Shown here: piece by piece, positions 1-8,238 of the stretch
Layout: every line of letters starts with the position of its first letter
Position numbering within the stretch: position 1 is the stretch's first letter
From: Bacteroidales bacterium
GTDB lineage: Bacteria; Bacteroidota; Bacteroidia; Bacteroidales; UBA7960
Length of the DNA: 63,105 bases
Direction of reading: 5' to 3'
Assembly (NCBI GenBank): GCA_012521995.1
Contig: JAAYLH010000106.1
Location: 1 to 63,105, forward strand
Notes under the pieces: model-generated
The model's database searches: none
Told to the model about the DNA's origin: nothing
What the model saw: only the letters and a program-made list of their open reading frames with translations
Position numbers and translations under genes: made by a program

Positions 1-3000
1 GGATCCGTGGTGCCGTCGCATTCCAGCGTAAGGTCAGCCAGCAGGGTATCATCAATCACCGGAGCAGTGGTATCCACGATGGTAAAGCTTGCAGAAGTGG
101 CAGTGGTGTTTCCACAATCATCTTCAGCGGTCCAGGTGACCAGTGCACTTCCAGTGGCTCCGCAGTCATTGCTCAGGGCAGTGAAATCATGGGTGATGGA
201 AACATTTCCACAGCCATCGGAAGCAGCCACATTGGCCAGCCAGTTGTTAAGCTGGGTTGTATTACCGCTTCCATCGCATTCTACGGTAAGATCTGCAGGA
301 ATGGTAGTGAAAACGGGAGCAGATACATCTTCAACCAATACCTCAAGCTGACAGCTTGAATCACAGTCATTGCCATTGGTAACTGTGAGTTCAATGGTAA
401 AGGGAAGTTCGCAATCATCTCCAACAAGGATATTTACCGTTTGTTGGGTATTTGATCCACTGATGGATGCATTGCCGGTCACTATCCATGCATATTCGTC
501 CATCCCTTCAGTTGCACTGAATTGCAAGGCAGCGCCAGGGCAAACAGGACTGGCTGGCCCGGTAATCAAACACTCAGGGTTTTCATAAACCGTAACGTTT
601 ATGGTTGCTCTGCTCGGACTGATACATTGTGCACTGATCCCCTCTGCCACATAATAACTCGTGGTTCCTGGAGGTGTGGTTAGCGGCGTGATGCTGTATG
701 TAGGAAGCTCGCTGCTGAGGGTGGTATAATAAAAAAGCAGTGGATATTCCGGGCTGCTGGGGGTGGCAGTCAAAGGCTCAGCTAAATCCCCTTCGCAATA
801 AAATACATCACTAACCGAAGGCGTCGAAGAAATGGTCGTGATTACAATGGTAAATGGCCAGTAGCAATCCGTGATACCGGGTGGTATAGCATAATAAGTT
901 AAATTGCCTGTGGTGGCAGGAAAACCTGTGGCATTGGTATATTCAATGGTTCCTGAACCAACCGGGTATTCATTGTAAAACCTTGAGCCAATTGGGAAAA
1001 ACCCGTTGACATCTGTAAAGGGGATAGTCGTACCCGTAACATTGCAATAGGTGAAAACCCTGGTGGAATAATCCTGATCATTGCAGTTTTCGGCTATATA
1101 TTCTTCGCGGTCAATAAGAATGCTTACCGGATCATAAATGGGCTGACCGGCACAAACACCGTCGGTTTCAAAACCCTGGATAAAGCCAGATCCTGAAAAG
1201 GTGTTGTTGTTGATATCCCCAAAACCACTGAACCCGCCGTCAACGGTTACCGCTGGATCACATTGTGGATTGGATAGGATAAAGCAGTCTTCGGTTACCC
1301 TGAAGCGATAGGTTAGAACCGCCAAGACATCTTCTGGCTCGTCGGGCAAAGGAAGGTATCCAATATTCCATATAATGGAACCCGTGGCTCCCTCCAGAGG
1401 GTCAAAATAGGGCTGCTCCCCGTTAAATCCCTCCGTGTAAAAGAAGACGGCAGAACTTGAGACAAAATCAATAGTATAAGGAATGGGAATAGTGATCAAA
1501 AAATCATTGATAGCCTCTGTTCCATAATTCAGCACCTCAAGGGTGTATTCAATTTCATCGCCGGGGAGAACCGGATTGCCGGGAATATAGGGTTGATCAT
1601 TTACGGTGATCACCTCATTGGATGCGAGAGGCTCAGGGGTGTATGCCTCCACCGCCATGGCCATACAGAAAATGATATAGGTATCCTGGGTGGTGCCATA
1701 CCTGAAAGTGGTGGACGTCTGGTCATTGGTGATGATGCTGTTGTTGGCATTTGGAATCTCAAACATGGAAATGTCGAGCCCCGTGTTATTAACCAGGTTG
1801 GGGTTCCTTTCTGTGTTTTCAATGAAAATGGAACTATTGAAAAAGTTATTGGTCGTATTGCCCCCGTGAGTCAGGTTAATCCATTGGTTATCAGAATAAT
1901 TACGAATTTGAAAGTAATCACCCGAAATTCCACGATCGCCTTCCCCAGCCATTAACCCCAGTTTCATAATGACGTCTCCATCCGGAACCGTCTGAAAACC
2001 GGATACCGGGATTTCCTGGCTGGTGGTAGTGCTTCCCACAACGTAAGCGTGGCCGTCAAAAATGGTTATGTTGCGGTATTTCATCAGCGAGTTTTCATAT
2101 ACCACGATCAATCCCCAACCACCAAAAAAGCCTGTGCCACCTCCATTGCCTTCACGCAAGGCGATGTCGGCCACAAAGTACTCACCAATACCGTTTTGAC
2201 GAACATAATCGGTCACTTCGGCATAGGCTGAATACATATACCCATCCGTATTCGTTGGATAATAAATGTTGCGGGTGAAATTTACATCTGTCGCATTTAT
2301 TTGTGTGTATCCTGAAGCGGATTCATGTTTCAGGTATACCACACTTTTATCCAACGGCTTGGTTAAACTGACTAAAGGAAAATAGGTCCCTGAAACATTA
2401 ACGAATGCTCTTGCAGATTGTGCTGTTGAGTTTCGCCCATCTCTGTATAAACGGTTTACTGTTAAGGTGATGCCCCCGCTCTCGGAGTAAATTACATAGG
2501 GAGTTGAAAGATAAGCATTGTCAGCATCAATGGAGGAGGTGGAAACGCTTGTTACCGGGCCTCCATTTATACTTACCTGCAGGGTCTGGTTACCATTATT
2601 GTGGGCGTAAATAAATTCTACAATATCACCTAATGCATTTTGAGGAGAAAATCGGTAGGTGAGCGTTCTGTTATTGGAGACCCCAGAACGGATTACTGTT
2701 AATTGATAATTTGTATACTGAATTGAATTTGTTGTACTGATAACCAAGTCATTATTAATAGCTTGAGGAATTGTACCAGGGACATCCTTGGTAACCTCAA
2801 ACGTATTCGGACTAGTGCCGTCATGTGCCCTGCCGGTCCAGTACAAGCCGGCATAAATGATGTTGCTGCACTCGGGAATGGCCCCGTTTTCTGTCGAAAA
2901 CCCAAGGGTAGCGGAAGAAGAGTTAAAGGTGTTGCTTACACCATCCACGTCCACATAAACCATATTATTTTCATTACCAAGGTTGTCTGCATAATTCTGC

Positions 3001-3203
3001 AAGGTAAGATTCGTATTCCCAATCATGGTAAAGTCACCCTTGATGTTATAAATGGTTTGAGCAGGGGTGTACTGTGAAGTGCGCTGGGTGAAGGGAACCC
3101 TTACCTGGGCATCGGAAACGGCGGGAAAAGCCATCAGGAACGTAAATCCCAAAACAACTGAAAGTAAAGTCCTGATTTTTCTGAGGGTAAAGTTTTTTCT
3201 CAT
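1..3203 (-). CDS. Giant secreted surface protein with DUF11-like, PKD-like and HYR-like domains (partial, C-terminus beyond window)
   Basis: A long exported protein of unknown ligand. From the ATG at 3201-3203 about 1067 codons are open and no stop is reached before the left edge, so the C-terminus is missing. Residues 1-32 are a clear signal peptide: basic MRKNFTLRK, a hydrophobic core, then cleavage near VSDA-Q. Residues about 35-510 form an Asn/Thr/Ser-rich region I cannot name. About 530-650 resembles a DUF11-type repeat (PGDEIEYTLEVLNYG). About 875-955 resembles a PKD/Ig-like module. About 957-1045 is an HYR-like module (IPADLTVECDG), and a second copy begins at about 1048. Such chains in Bacteroidota usually end in a T9SS sorting domain, which cannot be checked here. 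The next gene upstream ends 21 bp away, so the two may be cotranscribed. Confidence 0.85.
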   Translation of the reverse strand, partial: MRKNFTLRKIRTLLSVVLGFTFLMAFPAVSDAQVRVPFTQRTSQYTPAQTIYNIKGDFTMIGNTNLTLQNYADNLGNENNMVYVDVDGVSNTFNSSSATLGFSTENGAIPECSNIIYAGLYWTGRAHDGTSPNTFEVTKDVPGTIPQAINNDLVISTTNSIQYTNYQLTVIRSGVSNNRTLTYRFSPQNALGDIVEFIYAHNNGNQTLQVSINGGPVTSVSTSSIDADNAYLSTPYVIYSESGGITLTVNRLYRDGRNSTAQSARAFVNVSGTYFPLVSLTKPLDKSVVYLKHESASGYTQINATDVNFTRNIYYPTNTDGYMYSAYAEVTDYVRQNGIGEYFVADIALREGNGGGTGFFGGWGLIVVYENSLMKYRNITIFDGHAYVVGSTTTSQEIPVSGFQTVPDGDVIMKLGLMAGEGDRGISGDYFQIRNYSDNQWINLTHGGNTTNNFFNSSIFIENTERNPNLVNNTGLDISMFEIPNANNSIITNDQTSTTFRYGTTQDTYIIFCMAMAVEAYTPEPLASNEVITVNDQPYIPGNPVLPGDEIEYTLEVLNYGTEAINDFLITIPIPYTIDFVSSSAVFFYTEGFNGEQPYFDPLEGATGSIIWNIGYLPLPDEPEDVLAVLTYRFRVTEDCFILSNPQCDPAVTVDGGFSGFGDINNNTFSGSGFIQGFETDGVCAGQPIYDPVSILIDREEYIAENCNDQDYSTRVFTYCNVTGTTIPFTDVNGFFPIGSRFYNEYPVGSGTIEYTNATGFPATTGNLTYYAIPPGITDCYWPFTIVITTISSTPSVSDVFYCEGDLAEPLTATPSSPEYPLLFYYTTLSSELPTYSITPLTTPPGTTSYYVAEGISAQCISPSRATINVTVYENPECLITGPASPVCPGAALQFSATEGMDEYAWIVTGNASISGSNTQQTVNILVGDDCELPFTIELTVTNGNDCDSSCQLEVLVEDVSAPVFTTIPADLTVECDGSGNTTQLNNWLANVAASDGCGNVSITHDFTALSNDCGATGSALVTWTAEDDCGNTTATSASFTIVDTTAPVIDDTLLADLTLECDGTTD

Positions 3204-3224
3204 CGGCTAAGGTTTTTAAGGGAA

Positions 3225-3815
3225 TTATTCCGGAATGCTAAACTGGTAAGTAATCCCAAGACTGGTGTCCTGGTCCTGAATGATCTTTTTTACCTGGTCT
3301 TTCAGGCAGTCGTGCATCCCATTGCCACAGGCATCAAAACCAAAAACAAAGGATATATATTTGAGGTTGGGGAATTGTTCCAGACCTTTCAAATCAAGGG
3401 TCATCAAGAGCTCCTCCGCCGATTGAATGTTGAAGCGGATGAGTTCTACCTCCTGAAAGGCAGGATGGCTTTCATACAGCCTGGATGTGGAGGCGGGATC
3501 ACAAAACAGGGTCAGGGGATTTCCGGGTCCCGCTAAGGTGATCTGCCCATTAGTAATGTAAACCGAAGGATTTGCCCCGAAGAAAAGTTGCTCAAGCTGG
3601 GCGTCCTTGTCTGCAAAAGTACCGCTCCCGACGAGGTATGGCTCTGCGGGCTCCTGGGCCATCAGCCCGTTCAGGGTTAGCATCAGGGTCAGGAAAAAAA
3701 CCAACCCCAACCTTATTCCACCCGAAACAGGCATTGCATGATCATTGCCCTTTCGAAACCCCATAAAGCCTTCAAATATTTGCTCCCTGTTTTCCAAGCG
3801 TATGTCTTTTTTCAT
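3225..3815 (-). CDS. Hypothetical exported protein (196 aa)
   Basis: Not a family I recognise. The first ATG gives a 27-residue charged leader before MPVSGG. A hydrophobic stretch (LGLVFFLTLMLTLNGLMA) and a cleavage-like LMAQ site follow, so a later in-frame ATG (residue 18 or 28) would give a more ordinary signal peptide. The mature part is small and acidic. It contains a phrase like leucine-rich surface proteins (LKGLEQFPNLKYISFVFG) and two cysteines (DACGNGMHDC) that could form a disulfide. It lies 21 bp upstream of the giant surface protein in the same direction, and a good promoter lies about 165 bp upstream, so it is probably the first gene of a two-gene unit. Confidence 0.7.
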   Translation of the reverse strand: MKKDIRLENREQIFEGFMGFRKGNDHAMPVSGGIRLGLVFFLTLMLTLNGLMAQEPAEPYLVGSGTFADKDAQLEQLFFGANPSVYITNGQITLAGPGNPLTLFCDPASTSRLYESHPAFQEVELIRFNIQSAEELLMTLDLKGLEQFPNLKYISFVFGFDACGNGMHDCLKDQVKKIIQDQDTSLGITYQFSIPE

Positions 3816-4350
3816 GCTGGATTAATTTTGGTGGGTATCTTTTTTGAGTAAATTATTTATCATTCTTAAATGCATAAACATACCCTGAGGGCTTAGCCAC
3901 AATAAATGGAAAGCCTTGCTAGCAGCCTTTCTATAATAAATTCGGTTAAAGATAAATCCTCCCCTTGGTATTTACATAACAAAGATAGAAATTCATCTTA
4001 TAAAAACTAATGAATTATAGGAACTGTTGATAACAAATGCGAAATTGTTAATAGATTTTTGTTGCGCAGGTTTTGTATGAAAATATGTTGATTATTTTTG
4101 CTTTAAGCAATCCTCTTTGTTTTCAGGATATAATTTCACCTTTACTTATCTAAATTACCTCGGAAATCAGATGTTTTTTAGTCTAGTTGTTAATATCGTT
4201 TCAATTTTGAGGATGAATTGCCTCAAAAAAGATTCCGATGCTTGTTGGGTCTGGATATGTTGTATTTAAAATGGTTTTTTCAAATACTAAAGCCTGTAAA
4301 AAGTAGCTAAAAAAGTTCAATGGATCGCAATAGGCTGAAATACAACAAAT
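3816..4350. other. Gene-free A+T-rich stretch
   Basis: No convincing reading frame on either strand. It holds the promoter at 3980-4010 driving the leftward genes. The rest is A+T-rich with no repeat I can see. Confidence 0.6.
3980..4010 (-). promoter_or_regulatory. Bacteroidota-type promoter for the leftward secreted-protein genes
   Basis: On the minus strand TTAG (one mismatch to TTTG) is followed after 19 bp by TATCTTTG, a full match to the TAnnTTTG -7 box of Bacteroidota. Transcription would start near 3973, giving a leader of about 160 nt before the gene starting at 3815. Confidence 0.6.
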
Positions 4351-4388
4351 AAAAAGGGCCGCCTCTTGTTTATGGCGACCCTTTTTTA
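4351..4388 (-). terminator. Rho-independent terminator
   Basis: GGGCCGCC and GGCGACCC form a stem with one mismatch, flanked by A5 and T6 runs. It lies 22 bp past the stop of the leftward gene ending at 4410. The A/T flanks would let it act in both directions. Confidence 0.7.
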
Positions 4389-4409
4389 GAATAATGTGTT
4401 GGATTTAAC

Positions 4410-5741
4410 CTAGTAAACCCTGATCAGCCTTCCTGTTATAGTTTCCTTTCCGGCTGTCAGGCGGTAGAAATAGAATCCGGCGGGTAATTCCTTTCCATTA
4501 ATTACTACCGTGTGTTTTTCATAGGCTTCAACCGGGCCTTCAAAAGGCACGTTGATCCGTTCACCCGTTATGTCAAACAATTCCAGGGTGACCTGCCGGG
4601 GTTCCTCAAGCTGGAACTCCAGGGTGAATTGACTGCGGAATGGACTGGGGAATGCCTTCGCCTGTATGGTGCCATCCAATTCAACCGCTCTGTTTGAGTT
4701 GTCTGGCGTGTCAGCCTGTGCAATACCCTGCAGTGTTTCCACACAATGGTTTTTATCTACCCAGTCACCAATGAATCCTGCGGCTTTGTTGACCTGGCCG
4801 TTGGCGGGAGCAGGATAAACCTTGGCAAAGTAATTGTCGATAACCATCACAGCTTCCTGCAATTCAGAAAACTCGCTGAGTGTCACCCCGCTGAGGTAAA
4901 TTGTAGCGTACTGGGTGAAAGCTCTTTTGGTTGGCGAATTCGGTGGCCAGAACTGCTGTCCCTCAGCTTGTGAAAAGCTTAAGCCTCCTACAACCACATC
5001 ATAAGGCCATACCGCTTGTGGTTTTGCAAACCAATAACCTTGTGAAAATGAACAAAGCACCAGGGTCCCCTCCTCAAAGTGGGCAACCAGGCTCACATTT
5101 TCTGCCGGTATGGTGAACGTAAAAGAGGATTGGGTGGAAATCACCTGTCCATCAAGGGTCCAGTGAATAAACTGGTATCCCGGATAAGCCATTGCCGAAA
5201 CACTTACCCTGCTACCTGCCTCGTAATCACCTGCTCCATAAACTCCACCTCCTTCAATGGGGCTGGCAAGCAAAGTTAAGCTGTACAGATCGGGTGGCAG
5301 CATCTCAAAGCTGGCATGAATGCTCTGATCGGCGGTCACATCCTCAAACTGGTAGGATGAAACCGCACCAACGCTTTGGCCGTTGACCCAAACATCGCTG
5401 ATCTCATATCCTGAATCGGCCGAGATACTGAACAACCGGTTTTCACCATATTCTACGGCCACATCTCCTGAAGGACTAATGGTTCCGCCGTTTCCTGCCG
5501 AAGCGACGATGGTAAAGGTCTGCTTGATGAAGTTGGCTGCCAGCACAACATCCTCTTTTTGACAGCTTCTTTTCGTTGATTTGACTTTTTGTGCTGGAAG
5601 GTCATTGGAATAAATATGGCAGGATAGGACGCTGTGTAAATTAATAATAGAAAATAATCGACGAAAGGATGTGGTGTTAATTTTTTGAGTGAATTTGAAA
5701 ATAAAAAAACCGCCAGGACAAAACGCCCCGGCGGCGCTCAT
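4410..5741 (-). CDS. T9SS cargo with InlB-type repeats; apparently 5'-truncated, possible pseudogene
   Basis: The trustworthy part begins near residue 65. It has two divergent InlB/Listeria-Bacteroides-type repeats (about residues 72-145 and 150-225, each ending in an ASFE/AHFE strand), a middle domain (about 230-345) I cannot name, and a T9SS type A sorting tail (about 360-443). The tail has the usual PSPFRSQFTLEF start, the FDITGERI middle and the PAGFYFYRL end. The first 60 codons do not look like protein. There is no signal peptide, and residues 2-11 are encoded by the terminator hairpin of the upstream gene (5702-5734). The phrase DVVLAANF at residues 65-72 looks like the end of an earlier repeat whose start is gone. 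No ATG with a signal peptide lies nearer, so the gene has probably lost its 5' part. A GTG start near residue 67 is possible but would give an unexported protein. Confidence 0.6.
   Translation of the reverse strand: MSAAGAFCPGGFFIFKFTQKINTTSFRRLFSIINLHSVLSCHIYSNDLPAQKVKSTKRSCQKEDVVLAANFIKQTFTIVASAGNGGTISPSGDVAVEYGENRLFSISADSGYEISDVWVNGQSVGAVSSYQFEDVTADQSIHASFEMLPPDLYSLTLLASPIEGGGVYGAGDYEAGSRVSVSAMAYPGYQFIHWTLDGQVISTQSSFTFTIPAENVSLVAHFEEGTLVLCSFSQGYWFAKPQAVWPYDVVVGGLSFSQAEGQQFWPPNSPTKRAFTQYATIYLSGVTLSEFSELQEAVMVIDNYFAKVYPAPANGQVNKAAGFIGDWVDKNHCVETLQGIAQADTPDNSNRAVELDGTIQAKAFPSPFRSQFTLEFQLEEPRQVTLELFDITGERINVPFEGPVEAYEKHTVVINGKELPAGFYFYRLTAGKETITGRLIRVY
5702..5734 (-). terminator. Rho-independent terminator of the DUF4412-like gene
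   Basis: In minus-strand RNA CCGCCGGG pairs with CCUGGCGG (8 bp, one G-U) and is followed by seven U. It lies 40 bp past the stop at 5774 and inside the nominal N-terminus of the next open frame, which argues against that frame's long start. Confidence 0.8.
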
Positions 5742-5773
5742 GATCTTGAGTTTCTTTGCATTGAAGAGGCCCT

Positions 5774-6640
5774 TTAACGGGGCATCGAAGGGTTGCCCAT
5801 GCTATTGAATAGGTAGTCGCTGTTGTTTATCCTGCGCGCTTTGGGCTCATAGGCAATGCACTCCATGGTGCCGCTCAGGTCATTCCTGCGGCTGGCCTTT
5901 TTGTCCTTGATCTCCATATACATCATCAGCCCGTTCTCAAATTGCTTGCCGTAGGCCTCCAGGGCAGGGGAAACCTCTTGATTGCCTTTCGAGAATATAT
6001 TGCCCATCCGGGCTTCCATATTCGGAGCAATATACATTAGGAATTCATACGACTCGTCCTCCATTTTCCGCCCCAAGCAGTCATATCCCAAGTATTCACG
6101 ATTGGGCATTTCGGTGATGGTGAATTGCTCCAGGCTTTCCGCTTCTTCCCCTGCCAATTCCTCGGTTACGATGTTCTCCATGGCTGTGGCGTGCAGTTGA
6201 TCGCCGATTTGCATATAGGTGATGGTCGCCTGAAGATCGCTGTCAATCACCATAAACATATTGGTCTCTTCCCCAAATTGCACGCCCATGTAATGGCCCT
6301 TATCCTTATTCAGAAAATAATCGATGATCATGGTCCCATCTTTGCTTTTGACTTCCATTCGGTAGAGGTAATGAAAGGCATAAGCGTCGGGCAGCAGGGC
6401 CGGGTCAAAGCTGTTGCCGGAGCCCTGCATCATTTTTTCAAAGTTGGGCGTCAGAATGTTCATGATGGCATTGGCCATCTGCTCAGCCAGCTTTTCGGAG
6501 GTGCGGTCAACAACTTTGTCAACGGTGCGTTCAATGGTGCGGTCTCTCAGGTCCCTGAGGATGGAACGCTGGGCTTGCAGCCCGTAGCTTAGCAAGCTCA
6601 GGCAGATAAGGGTAATTCCGGTTATTGTATTTTTTTTCAT
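5774..6640 (-). CDS. Exported DUF4412-like protein
   Basis: A 288-residue exported protein. Residues 1-23 are a signal peptide (MKKNTITG, hydrophobic core, GLQAQ). Residues 27-60 are highly charged with alternating D/R/E (RDRTIERTVDKVVDRTSEK) and probably form a coiled coil. The rest alternates short strands with phrases such as GTMIIDYFLNKDKGHYMGVQF and LGYDCLGRKMED. These recall the DUF4412 family of Bacteroidota periplasmic proteins, whose function is unknown. It has its own terminator downstream. The gene upstream is 74 bp away in the same direction, so they may share a transcript. Export is well supported; the family name is tentative. Confidence 0.65.
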   Translation of the reverse strand: MKKNTITGITLICLSLLSYGLQAQRSILRDLRDRTIERTVDKVVDRTSEKLAEQMANAIMNILTPNFEKMMQGSGNSFDPALLPDAYAFHYLYRMEVKSKDGTMIIDYFLNKDKGHYMGVQFGEETNMFMVIDSDLQATITYMQIGDQLHATAMENIVTEELAGEEAESLEQFTITEMPNREYLGYDCLGRKMEDESYEFLMYIAPNMEARMGNIFSKGNQEVSPALEAYGKQFENGLMMYMEIKDKKASRRNDLSGTMECIAYEPKARRINNSDYLFNSMGNPSMPR

Positions 6641-6714
6641 CAGCTAAATTTTTTGGATTAATCTTTGGATTTGCCAGCTTTCAGCCGGCTGCATGATGCA
6701 ACTCGGAATTTGCA

Positions 6715-7464
6715 TCAGTATTCATTTTCCAGTGCAAACCATCCAAGGCCTTCAGGCAGTTGTGGAATGCTTGTGGTGATATACCTTGCAGGATGCCCCC
6801 TCCCCCCCTCATCGGTGAACACCCTGGAAATCTCTGTCTTAACGATGTTCCAGCCTTTGACCAATTCAAGATCCATGATGATCTCTTCGGTAAAGAATTC
6901 CTCCCCATTTCCTGTATAAACATCGGTGATGCATTTCCCTTTCACCGACGCCTTGTCTCCTGCATAGTACCATCGGAGGTAATACCCCTGCTCCGGTTTT
7001 TTCCCCCCGTAGGTGAATAGCCAGTCGGCCACTTCACGGCTGCTGGCAGCCACAAGAACTCCGTTCAAAGGACCTCCTGTCTCGTTGGTCAGGGATAGTT
7101 CAGGCAGTCCCATAACCTCTGCTTCAGCCCGGGTGTAAACCAAATCTTCCGAACCGCAGCGGAAGGATGAAGCCAGGGTGTTCTTCTGCAGGCTCCATCC
7201 CGCAGGGGCATTATCGAGGGCTTTGGCGGCCAGCCTTCTGACCTGCTCAGGGTAATCTTCTGCCAGGCCAATTTCAAACGACCCGTCCGCGCCTACCCTG
7301 CCCAGCTCCGAAAATTCTCCCGTAAACATATCGTAAAAGGCGATCTTGCCTTCCCCTTTCTCCCATTGCGTAATAGTGCCACGCAAAGCCTGCTGCGCAT
7401 TTACAGGAAAAGTAGGGAACACCAGGATCAACCCAAGCCCCCAAATCATTTTGTTTAACTTCAT
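6715..7464 (-). CDS. Hypothetical exported protein (249 aa)
   Basis: No family recognised. Residues 1-23 are a signal peptide (MKLNKMIWG, hydrophobic core, FPVNAQQ). The early mature part (ALRGTITQWEKGEGKIAFYD) resembles the beta-rich start of carboxypeptidase-regulatory-like modules, but the match is weak. The rest is mixed, with a Trp-rich segment (YYLRWYYAGDKASVKG). The start at 7464 is favoured because it gives the signal peptide directly. That ATG lies inside a perfect 12-bp inverted repeat with an upstream copy (7455-7466 and 7521-7532), so translation could be masked by mRNA folding. It is followed after 74 bp by the DUF4412-like gene. Confidence 0.65.
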   Translation of the reverse strand: MKLNKMIWGLGLILVFPTFPVNAQQALRGTITQWEKGEGKIAFYDMFTGEFSELGRVGADGSFEIGLAEDYPEQVRRLAAKALDNAPAGWSLQKNTLASSFRCGSEDLVYTRAEAEVMGLPELSLTNETGGPLNGVLVAASSREVADWLFTYGGKKPEQGYYLRWYYAGDKASVKGKCITDVYTGNGEEFFTEEIIMDLELVKGWNIVKTEISRVFTDEGGRGHPARYITTSIPQLPEGLGWFALENEY

Positions 7465-7532
7465 GTTTTTACTTTTTTATTTTGAATGAAAGTTTCTGCC
7501 GCTTTCTGCTTAACGGTTTAACATGAAGTTAA
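7455..7532 (-). promoter_or_regulatory. Inverted repeat enclosing a start codon
   Basis: TTAACTTCATGT (7455-7466) and ACATGAAGTTAA (7521-7532) are perfect reverse complements 54 bp apart. In the minus-strand message the AUG of the gene starting at 7464 lies within the stem. This could be a start-masking hairpin; the role is inferred. Confidence 0.4.
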
Positions 7533-7683
7533 GGATATCGCCACTCCTTTGCAATCGGTTGAATCCCTTAAATTTCCTGCTGTGGCCCAGACCTAGATAA
7601 GGGAACTTAAACAATCGTATAAATACCTAGATCTTTGTGTGAATGCGTTTTGTTTCAAGGATTTAGCCTTTTGATCTCCGCAA

Positions 7684-7722
7684 CAAAAAAAAGGAAGCTG
7701 CTCCTGTGTCGGAACAGCTTCC
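7684..7722 (-). terminator. Rho-independent terminator of the RRM protein gene
   Basis: GGAAGCTG and CAGCTTCC form an 8-bp stem, partly extended inward (CTCC/GGAA). On the minus strand it is followed by nine T. It lies about 95 bp past the stop at 7819. The remainder of the gene-free stretch 7465-7818 holds nothing else clear apart from the inverted repeat at its left end. Confidence 0.75.
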
Positions 7723-7818
7723 TTTCAATTGGTGTTGCGCGCCTGGATTCTTAAGAAGAGGTGTTTATTAATAATTATCAGTTCTTACTATATCCAAATG
7801 CTTCAGTGAGGATCGTGA

Positions 7819-8145
7819 TTAATACGATCTGCGATTATCGCCGCCCTGGTATCCACCACGGCCACGGCCACCGCCAAAACCACCCCTGCGTTCTCCACGC
7901 TCTTTTCTTTCCTCTGCCTGATTGACCACAATGCTGCGACCCATGATTTCAGTACCATTCAACGCCTCAATAGCTTGTTTGGCTTCTTCATCATCGGCCA
8001 TTTCAACAAAGCCAAAGCCTTTGCTGCGACCGGTAAGCTTGTCGGTGATAATTTTTGCGGAGCTCACTTCACCATACTCCTCAAATAAGTCCTTCAATTC
8101 TGTTTCTTCCAAACGGAAAGGAAGGCTTCCTACGAAAATGTTCAT
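7819..8145 (-). CDS. RRM-type RNA-binding protein with RGG tail
   Basis: A 108-residue single-RRM protein. RNP2 is IFVGSL (residues 3-8) and RNP1 is KGFGFVEM (42-49), with the aromatic residues needed for RNA stacking. Residues 84-105 are a Gly/Arg-rich RGG-type tail that probably adds general RNA affinity. Small RRM proteins of this kind are widespread in Bacteroidota, where they are proposed post-transcriptional regulators because Hfq is often absent. It stands alone, with its own promoter (8179-8210) and terminator (7684-7722). Cytoplasmic. Length and domain make-up are normal for the family. Confidence 0.92.
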   Translation of the reverse strand: MNIFVGSLPFRLEETELKDLFEEYGEVSSAKIITDKLTGRSKGFGFVEMADDEEAKQAIEALNGTEIMGRSIVVNQAEERKERGERRGGFGGGRGRGGYQGGDNRRSY

Positions 8146-8178
8146 TTTAAAAGGTTTGATTAAAAATTAAATGCGCCG

Positions 8179-8210
8179 TAAAAGTACTGCATTTTTCTTT
8201 TCATAGACAA
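8179..8210 (-). promoter_or_regulatory. Probable promoter of the RRM gene
   Basis: On the minus strand TTG, 21 bp, then TACTTTTA (7 of 8 to TAnnTTTG). Transcription would start near 8172, about 27 nt ahead of the ATG at 8145. Confidence 0.45.
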
Positions 8211-8238
8211 GTCTTTAGCACCCAAGTATTAATTTTTT

